64,000 bases of DNA from Vibrio splendidus 12E03. GTDB taxonomy: Bacteria; Pseudomonadota; Gammaproteobacteria; Enterobacterales; Vibrionaceae. The stretch is from NCBI RefSeq assembly GCF_000272105.2, contig NZ_AJZD02000062.1:1-64000 (forward strand), read 5' to 3'. Shown piece by piece: positions 34,489 through 43,672 of the stretch. Below the pieces are notes generated by a model. The model was not told the DNA's origin, did no database searches, and was given only the letters and a program-made list of their open reading frames with translations. A program made the translations under genes and the position numbers. Position 1 is the stretch's first letter; each line of letters starts with the position of its first letter.

Positions 34489-35079
34489 ATGAAAAAGAGT
34501 GTCATTGCGCTACTAGGTTTAGCGGTTATTTTAGGCGGTTGTTCGAACAAGGTAAGCTACGGTGATGCACAAGCAGTAGAAACCACGACAATCGATTTCG
34601 GTTCAACTGACCTTCAAACGATTGCGGGTGAAATGGTCGATAGCATGATGGCGTCTGGTTCAGTGTCTTACATTACTCGTGAACAGCGTCCAATCGTATT
34701 TGTAGAGCGAATCAAGAACAAAACAAGTGAGCACATCGATACTGAGTCAATCACTGACACCATCAGTACGAAGATGTTGAACTCTGGTAAGTTCCGTTTC
34801 GTTGATATGGACCGTGTAGAGTCTGTTCGTGACCAATTGAACTTCCAAAACAACGATGAGCTTGTAAACCAAAGTTCAGCAATTCAATTCGGTAAAATGG
34901 TTGGTGCTCAGTACATGCTGTACGGCAACCTATCAAGCATCGTTAAGAAAGACGGTAGCGACGAAGACGTTTACTACAAAATGACGATGCGTCTAATGGA
35001 CCTTGAGTCTGGCTTGATTGAATGGGCTGACGAGACTGAAATCCGTAAGCAACAATCTAAGAGCCTACTAGGCCTTTAA
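34489..35079 (+). CDS. lpoB: LpoB-family outer-membrane lipoprotein, penicillin-binding protein activator
   Basis: The 196-residue lipoprotein has lipobox LGGC (Cys18) and the YcfM/LpoB fold with RPIVFVERIKNKTSEHID, FRFVDMDRV and GAQYMLYGNLSSIV. In E. coli, LpoB reaches through the peptidoglycan to activate the synthase PBP1b. The proline-rich linker of enteric LpoB is absent, so reach and partner may differ in Vibrio. GAGG lies upstream of ATG 34489. Another synthase activator gene, csiV, lies 4.3 kb away in this window. Confidence 0.85.
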   Translation: MKKSVIALLGLAVILGGCSNKVSYGDAQAVETTTIDFGSTDLQTIAGEMVDSMMASGSVSYITREQRPIVFVERIKNKTSEHIDTESITDTISTKMLNSGKFRFVDMDRVESVRDQLNFQNNDELVNQSSAIQFGKMVGAQYMLYGNLSSIVKKDGSDEDVYYKMTMRLMDLESGLIEWADETEIRKQQSKSLLGL

Positions 35080-35202
35080 TTTTGCTTACTTGCCAACTAA
35101 ACGCAGCCAGTTTTGACAGCGTCTAGTATTGGTAGCACTTAATTTTGACAGCGTATAGCTTGGTCACACGCCAATGCATTGCATGATGTGCTGTTTATGA
35201 AG

Positions 35203-35232
35203 AGACACTGGCTTTTGGTCAGTGTCTTTTTT
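35203..35232 (+). terminator. Terminator after lpoB
   Basis: AGACACTG and CAGTGTCT form a perfect 8-pair stem with a nine-base loop, followed by TTTTTTG. It separates the lipoprotein genes from thiK. Confidence 0.82.
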
Positions 35233-35264
35233 GTAGGGAATGAAGACGTTTATAGGGAGTAAAT

Positions 35265-36119
35265 ATGGCAATTTTTTCTTGGTCTGAAGCTAAGCTTCTT
35301 GATACCAGTTTGAGTTCGCTTGATGGTTACTTTTCTGAGTCACCTGTTAGAGCTCAAACGCTGACCGGCGGGTTGACCAATCGATGTTGGAAGTTGGTGT
35401 TAGCCGATGGCACAGCGTATGTTTGGCGGCCAACCACTCCTATCACCAAAGCGTTCTTCATCTCTCGTCATGAAGAGTACCAAGTGCTGTCTACGATTGA
35501 ACGTCTAGGTATTGGACCAAGTCCAATAGTGGTCAATGAGCAAGGCTTATTGGTTGAATGGATTGCGGGTGAGACGCTTTACGAAGGCTTAGAGCTTGAT
35601 GATTTGTTGAAGACACTGATCTCAGTGCATCTGGTTAATACTGCGCGATTACCACTGCAACCATTCAGTTTCACGGCGCGAGTCGACCATTACTGGCTGC
35701 AGCTTGATGCGATTCATAAGACCGAAGCCTGCACTAAGATTTATCAAGAGTGGCGCGTGGCTCCGAGTATTACCAATGTTGACCTGTCTTTGTGCCATTT
35801 TGACTTAGGTGGTTATAACCTAGTGAGAAACAGTGACGGCATTAAGATTATTGATTGGGAATACGCTGCGCTCGCAGACCCTAGGCTCGATTTAACATTA
35901 ACCATTGCGGTTGCTGGCGTGCCAGTCTCAGAAGCGGTTGAGAAGTATTGTCAGCTGCGAGGTATCCATGATGTTCAGCCTTGGCTCGATGGTGTAGAAG
36001 CATGGTTACCAAGAAGCCAGATGATGGCGATGCTATGGTATTTACTTGCTCATCAGCTTTGGGGCGATGAAAGTTATCTGCGTGAAGCAGAGGCTCTGAG
36101 TCACACTTTATGTAGCTAG
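35265..36119 (+). CDS. thiK: Thiamine kinase / aminoglycoside-phosphotransferase-fold enzyme
   Basis: The 284-residue protein belongs to the choline/aminoglycoside kinase fold. The catalytic loop LCHFDLGGYNLV (HxDxxxxN) and the metal-binding segment IIDWEYAALADPRLDL are clear. Its position between lpoB and ycfP equals that of ThiK in E. coli, which phosphorylates thiamine for salvage. The substrate is inferred from this context. GGGAG stands upstream of ATG 35265. Confidence 0.82.
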   Translation: MAIFSWSEAKLLDTSLSSLDGYFSESPVRAQTLTGGLTNRCWKLVLADGTAYVWRPTTPITKAFFISRHEEYQVLSTIERLGIGPSPIVVNEQGLLVEWIAGETLYEGLELDDLLKTLISVHLVNTARLPLQPFSFTARVDHYWLQLDAIHKTEACTKIYQEWRVAPSITNVDLSLCHFDLGGYNLVRNSDGIKIIDWEYAALADPRLDLTLTIAVAGVPVSEAVEKYCQLRGIHDVQPWLDGVEAWLPRSQMMAMLWYLLAHQLWGDESYLREAEALSHTLCS

Positions 36120-36227
36120 GATCACGTTTAGGAAGTGAAAAATATAATTTCTCAGCTGTTACCTTTAAAACCTTGTTTTTCGTGTTAGATTGATCAAAAC
36201 GTACCAATATTCAACGGGGGAGGTACA

Positions 36228-36767
36228 ATGATTATCTATCTACATGGCTTCGACTCAACAAGCCCGGGCAATCACGAAAAAATACTGCAGTTGCAATTCA
36301 TTGATGATGACGTTCGTTTCATCAACTACAGTACTTTGCATCCAAAACACGATATGCAGCATCTGCTAAAAGAAGTGCATAAAGTGATAGAGCAATCCGA
36401 TGATCCGCATCCCATTATTTGTGGTGTAGGTTTAGGTGGTTTTTGGTCTGAGCGTATTGGTTTCTTATGTGGGATTAAGCAGGTGGTGTTCAACCCTAAT
36501 CTGCACCCTGAGAACAACATGGTAGGTCGAATTGACCGTCCAGAAGAGTACGAAGACATCGCAACTAAATGTGTTGCTCAGTACCGCATGAAAAACAAAG
36601 GACGCTGTTTGGTAGTGTTGTCTCGTGAAGATGAAATCCACGACAATACCAAAACCGCTGCCGCGCTAGAAGATTACTACGACGTAATCTGGGATGAGAA
36701 AGAGAGTCATAAATTCAAAAAGATCTCTCAACATCTTCAAGCAATGAAAGCGTTCAAAAACGCTTAA
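36228..36767 (+). CDS. ycfP: YcfP-family alpha/beta-fold protein
   Basis: The 179-residue protein is closely related to E. coli YcfP ([23 protein letters not shown] and [10 protein letters not shown]). It has an alpha/beta-hydrolase-like core, but the nucleophile elbow reads GVGLGG without the usual Ser, as in the E. coli protein from memory, so hydrolase activity is doubtful. The pattern is family-wide and is not local damage. The E. coli neighbour nagZ is absent between thiK and this gene. Confidence 0.85.
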   Translation: MIIYLHGFDSTSPGNHEKILQLQFIDDDVRFINYSTLHPKHDMQHLLKEVHKVIEQSDDPHPIICGVGLGGFWSERIGFLCGIKQVVFNPNLHPENNMVGRIDRPEEYEDIATKCVAQYRMKNKGRCLVVLSREDEIHDNTKTAAALEDYYDVIWDEKESHKFKKISQHLQAMKAFKNA

Positions 36768-36785
36768 TCAATCTGGATGCTTTAT

Positions 36786-36816
36786 AAAAGCAGTGCTCAA
36801 TGAGTGCTGCTTTTTT
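36786..36816 (+). terminator. Terminator after ycfP
   Basis: AAAAGCAGTGCTC and GAGTGCTGCTTTT pair with two G-T pairs around AAT, followed by T residues. Confidence 0.82.
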
Positions 36817-37278
36817 ACATCTGAACTTTTGCGTTCGTGTTTCATAAAGCGGTTATCGCTGTTTTATCTGTGAGTTTGCGCATTTATAGATCAGTTTACG
36901 CAAACGTTAACTAATTAGTCGCGAATCCTCATTAAGGGTAAGGATTTTTTTGTTGCGGTCATCTTTTTGCTATATATAATGTTCCAAAGTAAAATATTTT
37001 GACAAATATCAAAAAAAATTGAGAGCGAGTGAAAAACTTGCCCATAATTTGTGTTCTGCCTCTCAGGTAGTCACCTTTTTTATCCATGTGAGCAAAGCAA
37101 CAAACCAACATTTGTTGTTTGTAATCCCTCTAACTACTCGGTGAGCTGTCGTTATTCTTTTTCGCGGTAATCCAATTTGTAACAGCCTTCGCATTCAAGG
37201 CCGAGTAGATACATAGAATTTATCGGTTGGAGTAATCGAGCCGAACCCCATTTATTCATTTTGTAGAGGATTGTCATT
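36817..37278. other. ndh upstream region
   Basis: The stretch between the ycfP terminator and ndh contains an inverted repeat GTTTGCG (36874-36880) and CGCAAAC (36899-36905), the promoter and FNR-like box described at 36953-37012, and an untranslated leader of nearly 300 bases. The length of the leader suggests further control, but no clear RNA structure was recognised. Confidence 0.5.
36953..37012 (+). promoter_or_regulatory. ndh promoter with FNR-like box
   Basis: TTGCGG (36953-36958) and TATAAT (36975-36980) are separated by 16 bases. TTGACAAATATCAA (36999-37012) differs from the FNR consensus TTGAT-N4-ATCAA at one position and would lie just downstream of the start of transcription. E. 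coli ndh is repressed by FNR without oxygen, so repression is the likely effect here. Confidence 0.65.
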
Positions 37279-38568
37279 GTGACAAAAATTATCGTAGTAG
37301 GCGGCGGTGCTGGTGGTTTAGAGCTAGCAACTAAGCTAGGCCGCACTTTAGGTCGTAAGAAACGTGCCCAGATTACTCTGGTAGACCGTAAAGCAAGCCA
37401 CCTATGGAAACCATTACTTCATGAAGTAGCAACTGGTTCACTGGATGAAGGTGTTGATGCACTAAGCTACCGTGCACACGCAAAAAACCATTACTTCGAT
37501 TTCCAAATGGGCAGCCTGAACGACATCGATCGTGAGCGTAAAGTGATTGCACTAAGCGAGCTTACAGACGAGCACGGTGAACTGCTGATGCCAAGCCGTG
37601 AACTTGAATACGATATTCTTGTGATGGCGCTAGGCTCAACGTCAAACGACTTCAACACTCCAGGCGTTCGTGACAACTGTATTTTCCTTGATAGTCCAGA
37701 GCAAGCACACCGTTTCCGTACAGAAATGAACAACCAGTTCTTAAAGCTTCACGCTAAGAACGGTCAAGGCACGGTAGACATCGCGATTGTTGGTGCGGGT
37801 GCAACAGGTGTAGAGCTTTCTGCAGAGCTACACAACGCAGTTAAAGAGCTTCGTACTTACGGCTTCGGCGACCTAGATTCAAGCAAGCTGAACGTAAACC
37901 TAGTTGAAGCGGGTGAGCGTATTCTTCCAGCTCTACCTCCTCGTATTTCAAGTGCAGCACACTCTGAGCTAACCAAGCTTGGTGTGAACGTTCGTACGAA
38001 TACGATGGTGACTCAGGCGGATTCTGACGGCTTAACAACTAAAGATGGCGACAAGATCCCAGCTCAAATCATGGTATGGGCAGCAGGTATCAAAGCACCG
38101 GATTTCATGAAAGATATCGGTGGTCTTGAGACCAACCGTATCAACCAGTTGGTTGTGAAGAACACGCTGCAAACAACTTTGGATGACAACATCTTTGCTA
38201 TCGGTGACTTGGCGCAATGTACACAAGCAGATGGTTCATTCGTTCCGCCACGTGCACAAGCGGCTCACCAAATGGCAAGCTGTGCATTCAGCAACATCAT
38301 TGCTAAGTTGAACGGTCGTGACCTGAAAGATTACATCTACAAAGATAAAGGCTCGCTAGTTTCACTAAGCCGTTTCTCTACGGTAGGTAGCTTGATGGGT
38401 AACCTGACGAAAGGCTCGATGATGGTTGAAGGTCGTATTGCTCGTGTGGTTTACATCTCTTTGTATCGCATGCACCAGATGGCGCTTCACGGCTTAATCA
38501 AAACATCACTGATGATGTTGGTTGGTCGTATTAACCGCGTACTTCGTCCAAACCTAAAGCTTCACTAA
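37279..38568 (+). CDS. ndh: Type II NADH dehydrogenase
   Basis: The 429-residue flavoprotein passes electrons from NADH to ubiquinone without pumping protons. It has the FAD-binding motif [16 protein letters not shown] at the N-terminus, the NADH-binding motif [15 protein letters not shown] near 170, and the late [10 protein letters not shown]. Its C-terminal helices attach it to the inner face of the membrane. The start is GTG 37279 behind GAGGATTGTCATT. Together with the cyo operon, it provides a complete NADH-to-oxygen quinone pathway. Confidence 0.95.
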   Translation: MTKIIVVGGGAGGLELATKLGRTLGRKKRAQITLVDRKASHLWKPLLHEVATGSLDEGVDALSYRAHAKNHYFDFQMGSLNDIDRERKVIALSELTDEHGELLMPSRELEYDILVMALGSTSNDFNTPGVRDNCIFLDSPEQAHRFRTEMNNQFLKLHAKNGQGTVDIAIVGAGATGVELSAELHNAVKELRTYGFGDLDSSKLNVNLVEAGERILPALPPRISSAAHSELTKLGVNVRTNTMVTQADSDGLTTKDGDKIPAQIMVWAAGIKAPDFMKDIGGLETNRINQLVVKNTLQTTLDDNIFAIGDLAQCTQADGSFVPPRAQAAHQMASCAFSNIIAKLNGRDLKDYIYKDKGSLVSLSRFSTVGSLMGNLTKGSMMVEGRIARVVYISLYRMHQMALHGLIKTSLMMLVGRINRVLRPNLKLH

Positions 38569-38604
38569 AATCAGGTAAGCCTTTAAGGTCATTATGCTGA
38601 TAAT

Positions 38605-38633
38605 AAAAAAGAGCTCTTCGGAGCTCTTTTTTT
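38605..38633. terminator. Bidirectional terminator between ndh and acetyltransferase gene
   Basis: AAAAAAGAGCTC and GAGCTCTTTTTTT flank the stable tetraloop TTCG, with T-runs on both strands. Confidence 0.93.
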
Positions 38634-38681
38634 GAGCGTGTCGATTACGTACTATCGCATGTGTTGAACTCATTTCTGCTG

Positions 38682-39227
38682 TTAAGACGTTGGAGGTAGC
38701 ACAGAATAAACCACGCCATCTTTCGGCTTACCGTTAAACAGAAATCGATTCTTGGCAATGGTTTCTCGCTCAGCGCCACACTTCTCGATCAACTTTTGGC
38801 TTGGTAGGTTCTCGGTATCGCAGACAATCTCCAAACGCGTTAACTTGAGTTGCGCGAAACAAAATTCAAATAGGGCGAGCATCGCTTCTTTGGCGATCCC
38901 TCTCTTTTGAAAGTCATCACCCACCCAATAACCTAAACTCGCCATATTGAAGGTGTGATAAAGCTCATTGATCGCCACCATTCCGACCAGTTTATCGGTT
39001 TTTCGCTCAAAAATGCCAAAACCAAACGCATCGGCTTTCACCCAGTTCAGGCGAGTTGCCAGAATGAACTTTTCGGCTTCGACGATAGAAAACTCATCAT
39101 GACACCAGTCTACCCAAGGTAATAAACTCGGAGAAGATTTGATCAGATGAGCGAACTCCTGAGCATCTGAGGCTTCAATGATTTTAAGGCTTAGATTCTG
39201 TGTATTGATCTGAAAGTCAGGGCTCAT
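38682..39227 (-). CDS. GNAT-family N-acetyltransferase (RimJ/RimL type)
   Basis: The 181-residue protein has the acetyltransferase fold of the RimJ/RimL group. The acetyl-CoA loop reads GDDFQKRGIAKEAMLALFEF, and CGAERETIAKNRFLFNGKP is the usual C-terminal patch. ATG 39227 is chosen over a GTG at 39239. The substrate, either a ribosomal protein N-terminus or a small molecule, cannot be told. It converges with ndh. Confidence 0.85.
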   Translation of the reverse strand: MSPDFQINTQNLSLKIIEASDAQEFAHLIKSSPSLLPWVDWCHDEFSIVEAEKFILATRLNWVKADAFGFGIFERKTDKLVGMVAINELYHTFNMASLGYWVGDDFQKRGIAKEAMLALFEFCFAQLKLTRLEIVCDTENLPSQKLIEKCGAERETIAKNRFLFNGKPKDGVVYSVLPPTS

Positions 39228-39261
39228 AAGACGCACCAAATAACATGTAATGGCTAATAAA

Positions 39262-39283
39262 ACGCCCTCACAATGGAGGGCGT
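39262..39283 (-). terminator. Terminator of the plzB-mfd-csiV operon
   Basis: On the minus strand ACGCCCTC and GAGGGCGT form an 8-pair stem followed by TTTATT. It lies about 90 bases beyond csiV. Confidence 0.75.
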
Positions 39284-39319
39284 ATTCAATGCTTAATACA
39301 ACTTCAGTTCTTTATATCA

Positions 39320-39349
39320 AGTTCCACTCTCTATAAGGATAGTGGAACT
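39320..39349. other. Stem-loop in the csiV 3' region
   Basis: AGTTCCACT (39320-39328) and AGTGGAACT (39341-39349) are perfectly complementary around 12 bases. It lies between csiV and its terminator and may stabilise the transcript end. Confidence 0.5.
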
Positions 39350-39373
39350 CTAGCTGAAGACTGATTACGTGGC

Positions 39374-40141
39374 TTATTGAGCGACGCGACGTACTTGAAT
39401 CACCATGCCAAGAAGCGGGTGGTCTAGGTAGTGAGTCTCTGTACTGCGCATGCGACGTTTTTGTTCCATGCGGTAGCTTTTAAGGAACTCTTGCACTTCA
39501 ACGGTCGGAGAGATCTCGGTAAGGTTACCCACCTGAACATTGCTCTCTGCACCACTTACTGGCGAATCTAGTTCGATTTGCTGTTCTTGCAGAGTCACTT
39601 CACGAACGCTTGGCGCTTTTAAATCTAGCGTTGTTTCAGCATATAGATAGTGCTGTACGTAGATTTGTAGCTTGCCATCTAACTCGTAAAGCGGCTTATC
39701 AATGGTCTCTTCTTGGAAACCATCCGGATTTGATGCAGTCACAGCACCTTTCTCAGAGCCGTCGGCATTGAACTGTTTAGAGAAGTCTTTACCTGCTTGA
39801 ATATGGAAAACAGGTGCAGAGCTCTTACCTTGGTCACCTTGACGCCAAGCAGTATGCATCAGAACTTCAAAGCCAGCGTGTTTACGTAGCTTGTCTTTCT
39901 GAGGTGTTAACTTGTATTCCGAGTAAGGAAGCATCTGCACGCCTTTCTTCGCTCGGTATTGGGTATCTTGAAATGAACCAACGCGCTCAAGTGAAATCTT
40001 AGGCTGTGTGTTTGGCCAAGATTCATTTACTTTTTCTGCATCAACAGCGCGCTTAAAAATGATCACTTCTATATCAAATTGTCTCTGCGCCAAACTTGGC
40101 AGTGAGACGAACAATAGTAGCAGTGGGATCAGTCTTTTCAT
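39374..40141 (-). CDS. csiV: CsiV-like periplasmic peptidoglycan synthase activator
   Basis: The 255-residue protein has a cleavable signal peptide (MKRLIPLLLLFVSLPSLAQR) and a mature start FDIEVIIFKRAVDAEKVNES typical of the CsiV family. In V. cholerae, CsiV binds peptidoglycan and, with LpoA, is needed for PBP1A function. The gene follows mfd on the minus strand after 63 bases, the arrangement known in Vibrio. GGAG lies before ATG 40141. The identification rests on N-terminal sequence and neighbourhood. Confidence 0.85.
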   Translation of the reverse strand: MKRLIPLLLLFVSLPSLAQRQFDIEVIIFKRAVDAEKVNESWPNTQPKISLERVGSFQDTQYRAKKGVQMLPYSEYKLTPQKDKLRKHAGFEVLMHTAWRQGDQGKSSAPVFHIQAGKDFSKQFNADGSEKGAVTASNPDGFQEETIDKPLYELDGKLQIYVQHYLYAETTLDLKAPSVREVTLQEQQIELDSPVSGAESNVQVGNLTEISPTVEVQEFLKSYRMEQKRRMRSTETHYLDHPLLGMVIQVRRVAQ

Positions 40142-40155
40142 TTTTACTCCGTCTT

Positions 40156-40175
40156 CCAGCCGAACTACCGGCTGG
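40156..40175 (-). other. Hairpin between mfd and csiV
   Basis: CCAGCCG and CGGCTGG form a 7-pair stem with a six-base loop in the 63-base gap, just before the csiV ribosome-binding site. Without a T-run it may act as a processing or attenuation element. Confidence 0.45.
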
Positions 40176-40204
40176 ATAATTTATATGTGCAAGTGGTTTG
40201 GGAC

Positions 40205-43200
40205 TTATGCTGAAGGCAGCAAGTTCTGTCTGAATTCGCCCAATAAATCACTAACAAATTGAATTCGTTTCCGTCTGTCGACCAATGGTATCGTAAACTT
40301 GAACTTAGTTGGTCCTTCCATTGAAAACTTTTGCGGTTGAGATTGCAACAGTTTAACAAGGTAGGCCGGGTTTATGTCAGCATCCGGGTAGAATTCTAAG
40401 AATCCGCCTTTATCGTGAGCCTCAATTTTCTTCGCTTTAATAGACGCAGCCGCTAACTTAAGTTCAGAAACAGACAACAAGTTCTTAGTGGCATCAGGAA
40501 GGATACCGAAGCGATCGATTAGCTCAACTTTAAGCTCCGCCAACTCATCGGTATCACTTACACTCGCAATACGTTTGTAGGTCGATAGGCGAGTGTTGAT
40601 ATCTGGGATATAGTCGTCTGGCAATAGTGCCGGTAAGCGCATCTCAATCTCAGTTTGCTCACGCAATAGATCATCAAGCGATGGCTCTCGACCTTCTTTC
40701 AATGCTTCAACCGCTTGTTCAAGCATCTCCATGTACAAGGTAAAGCCAACCGACTGAATCTGACCACTCTGCTCATCGCCCAACAGTTCACCTGCGCCAC
40801 GAATCTCTAAATCGTGAGTTGCTAGTGTGAAGCCCGCGCCTAGGTCTTCCAGAGAGGCAATCGCGTCTAATCGCTTAATCGCATCTTTGGTCATTGCTTT
40901 AGGGTGTGGCGTTAACAAGTAAGCATAAGCTTGGTGGTGAGAACGACCTACACGACCACGTAATTGGTGCAGCTGTGCCAAACCAAGGTTATCGGCTCTG
41001 TCCATTAAGATGGTATTCGCTGTTGGAACATCGATACCGGTCTCAATGATGGTTGTACACACCAGAAGGTTAAAGCGCTGGTGGTAGAAGTCATTCATGA
41101 TGCGCTCTAGTTCGCGCTCTCGCATTTGACCATGAGCCACCGTCACACGTGCCTCTGGAATCAGTTTCTGTAGTGATTCAGCCGTTTTCTCAATCGTATC
41201 GACTTGGTTATGCAAGAAGTAAACCTGACCACCACGCATGATTTCACGAAGTACCGCTTCTCTCACTACGGCATCATCACTTTGACGTACAAAGGTTTTG
41301 ATTGCTAAGCGTCGTGCAGGTGGCGTTGCGATGATAGACAAGTCACGCATGCCACTCATCGCCATATTTAGCGTTCGTGGAATAGGCGTTGCAGTTAACG
41401 TTAAGATGTCGACATCCGCACGCATCGCTTTCACTTTCTCTTTCTGACGCACACCAAAACGGTGCTCTTCATCGACAACCAGTAAGCCAAGGTCTTTGAA
41501 CTTAATATCGCTCGACAGCAGCTTGTGGGTACCGACCAAGATATCGACCTTACCGTCGGCGACATCTTGCATGATTAATTTCTGTTCTTTGGCTGATTTG
41601 AATCGAGACAGAACTTCGACACGAATCGGCAAGTTGGCGAAACGGTCGCGGAAGTTTTCGAAGTGTTGCTGAGCAAGTAGGGTAGTAGGAACTAACACCG
41701 CCACTTGTTTGCTGTTATCAGTACATACAAACGCTGCGCGCATCGCGACTTCTGTTTTACCAAAACCAACATCACCACACACTAGGCGGTCCATGGCTTT
41801 TGCTTGACACATATCAGACATAACCGCATTGATTGCCATCGCTTGGTCGTCGGTTTCTTCAAACGGGAAGCCAGATTTGAAGGTTGCGTATTGACCGCGA
41901 TCCAATACAAACTTGTAGCCCGGTTTCAGTTCACGCTTGGCGTAAACATCAAGTAACTCTGCGGCAACGTCACGTACCTTTTCAGCGGCACGCTTACGTG
42001 CTTTTTGCCATGCTTCGCCACCAAGTTTGTGTAAAGGTGCAGAATCTTCAGCACCACCAGAGTAGCGTCCGATGAGATTCAAAGAAGCAACAGGCACATA
42101 CAACTTGGCATCGTTTTGATACTCAAGGGTTACGTATTCGGTTTTCATGCCACCAGCTTCGAGTGTCTGCAGGCCGATGTAACGACCAATACCGTGGTCA
42201 ATGTGAACAACTGGCTGACCCGGTTTAAGTTCCGCAAGGTGACGAATTACGGTGTCGCTGTTGACGCTTTTCTTATCTTTCTTACGACGCTGAACAACAC
42301 GATCGCCAAGTAAGTCGCTTTCACAGATAAGCGCGATGTTTTGCTCTTCATGGATAAAACCGTGTTCAGCAGAGCCGAGGATGAGGCTGAACTTGTCCTT
42401 TGCTTTGATTGCGGCATCGAGGTTTTCAACTTCGCTTGGTCGTACTTTAATACCACGAAGCAGCTCACTCAGCGCTTCACGACGACCTTCTGATTCAACC
42501 GAAAAGACCACTTTGCCCTCGAAGGCTTCTGTGAATTTTCTTAGGTTAGCCAAAGGCTCTTTATTTTGATGCTGAACGCTGAGATCAGGCAATGACACGA
42601 CAGGTAAGTTAGTGCGGCCTGCTTTCTCTTCAATCGACTCTAGGCTTAGGCTGAACTGTGGCTTCTGTTTGAAGTGTGAGAATAGTTCGTCTTTCTTCAA
42701 CCAAAGTTGCTCAGGTGTCAGCAGTGGTCGTAATGGATCAACACCGCGCTGTTCGTATCGATGAGCAACGTCCGTTAGGAATGAATCTACTGCAGTCTCG
42801 ACATCACCTAGAATCAGCAGTTGCGCTTCATCGGCAACGTAATCAAACAAGGTTTCAGTGTGATCAAAGAACAGCGGCTGCCAGTACTCGATACCAGCAG
42901 GCCAAGTACCTTTTGAAACCTGCATATAAACCGATTCTGGTTCGCGGCGCGCATCAAACTGTTGGCGCCAACGAATACGGAAATCTTCAATCGCTGTTTC
43001 CGAGGTCGGGAATTCGTGAGCAGGCAGCAGGCGGATCTCAGAGATGTCTTCGATAGAACGCTGGTTTTCAGGATCGAAAGTACGAATAGTATCGATCTCG
43101 TCATCGAAGAAGTCGATGCGATACGGGTCTTTACTGCCCATTGGGAATAGGTCAAGAATAGAACCTCGACTTGCGTATTCACCGGGGCCAAACACTTGAT

Positions 43201-43666
43201 CAACGTAACGATAGCCTGACTTTTCAAGCTGTAGGCGCAGTTTCTCAAGCGAGTAGAGATCGCCCGTTTTCACCATTAACGTGTGTTGTAGCAAAAAGTC
43301 TCGCGGTGACTGGCGTTGCAATAACGTGCTGATCGGAACGATCGTGATACCATCTTTTAGCGTTGGCAGTGCATAAAGGCGAGCGATACGATCTGAAATG
43401 ATCTCTTGGTGCGGCGAGAAGCTATCGTATGGCAGCGTTTCCCAATCAGGGAATAATGCGACTTCATGTGCCGTAAACTGTTCAATTTCAGATTGAAGCT
43501 TAAGCGCCACTTGTGGGTCGGGTACAGCCAAGACGGTATGGCTGTTGTGTTGCTCTGCGAGTTTGGCAATGGCAAGAGCGAGAGACGAACCGACTAGGTT
43601 ACCGATGTGCTTTTTGTCACCGGCACCTTTAAGTTTAGGTAGTGTAAATATGGATTTTTTGGTCAT
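40205..43666 (-). CDS. mfd: Transcription-repair coupling factor
   Basis: The 1153-residue translocase removes RNA polymerase stalled at DNA damage and recruits UvrA. It shows the UvrB-like N-terminal part, the polymerase-interaction region near 480-550 (HIDHGIGRYIGLQTLE), and superfamily 2 motor motifs: Walker A GDVGFGKTEVAM, the DEEH box (VDEEHRFG), TATPIPRTL, and QLRGRVGRSHHQAYAYLL. Length matches E. coli Mfd (1148). It lies 6 bases after the PilZ-like gene in the same operon. Confidence 0.96.
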   Translation of the reverse strand: MTKKSIFTLPKLKGAGDKKHIGNLVGSSLALAIAKLAEQHNSHTVLAVPDPQVALKLQSEIEQFTAHEVALFPDWETLPYDSFSPHQEIISDRIARLYALPTLKDGITIVPISTLLQRQSPRDFLLQHTLMVKTGDLYSLEKLRLQLEKSGYRYVDQVFGPGEYASRGSILDLFPMGSKDPYRIDFFDDEIDTIRTFDPENQRSIEDISEIRLLPAHEFPTSETAIEDFRIRWRQQFDARREPESVYMQVSKGTWPAGIEYWQPLFFDHTETLFDYVADEAQLLILGDVETAVDSFLTDVAHRYEQRGVDPLRPLLTPEQLWLKKDELFSHFKQKPQFSLSLESIEEKAGRTNLPVVSLPDLSVQHQNKEPLANLRKFTEAFEGKVVFSVESEGRREALSELLRGIKVRPSEVENLDAAIKAKDKFSLILGSAEHGFIHEEQNIALICESDLLGDRVVQRRKKDKKSVNSDTVIRHLAELKPGQPVVHIDHGIGRYIGLQTLEAGGMKTEYVTLEYQNDAKLYVPVASLNLIGRYSGGAEDSAPLHKLGGEAWQKARKRAAEKVRDVAAELLDVYAKRELKPGYKFVLDRGQYATFKSGFPFEETDDQAMAINAVMSDMCQAKAMDRLVCGDVGFGKTEVAMRAAFVCTDNSKQVAVLVPTTLLAQQHFENFRDRFANLPIRVEVLSRFKSAKEQKLIMQDVADGKVDILVGTHKLLSSDIKFKDLGLLVVDEEHRFGVRQKEKVKAMRADVDILTLTATPIPRTLNMAMSGMRDLSIIATPPARRLAIKTFVRQSDDAVVREAVLREIMRGGQVYFLHNQVDTIEKTAESLQKLIPEARVTVAHGQMRERELERIMNDFYHQRFNLLVCTTIIETGIDVPTANTILMDRADNLGLAQLHQLRGRVGRSHHQAYAYLLTPHPKAMTKDAIKRLDAIASLEDLGAGFTLATHDLEIRGAGELLGDEQSGQIQSVGFTLYMEMLEQAVEALKEGREPSLDDLLREQTEIEMRLPALLPDDYIPDINTRLSTYKRIASVSDTDELAELKVELIDRFGILPDATKNLLSVSELKLAAASIKAKKIEAHDKGGFLEFYPDADINPAYLVKLLQSQPQKFSMEGPTKFKFTIPLVDRRKRIQFVSDLLGEFRQNLLPSA

Positions 43667-43672
43667 GTTAAT

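Noticed and set aside
36228..36767. YcfP as a gene damaged at its catalytic serine
   Set aside because: The GVGLGG elbow without Ser is shared by the E. coli YcfP as I recall it, so it is a family trait and not a local defect.
42676..43056. Rightward 126-residue open frame inside mfd
   Set aside because: Antisense to the N-terminal part of mfd, with no ribosome-binding site or recognisable domain.
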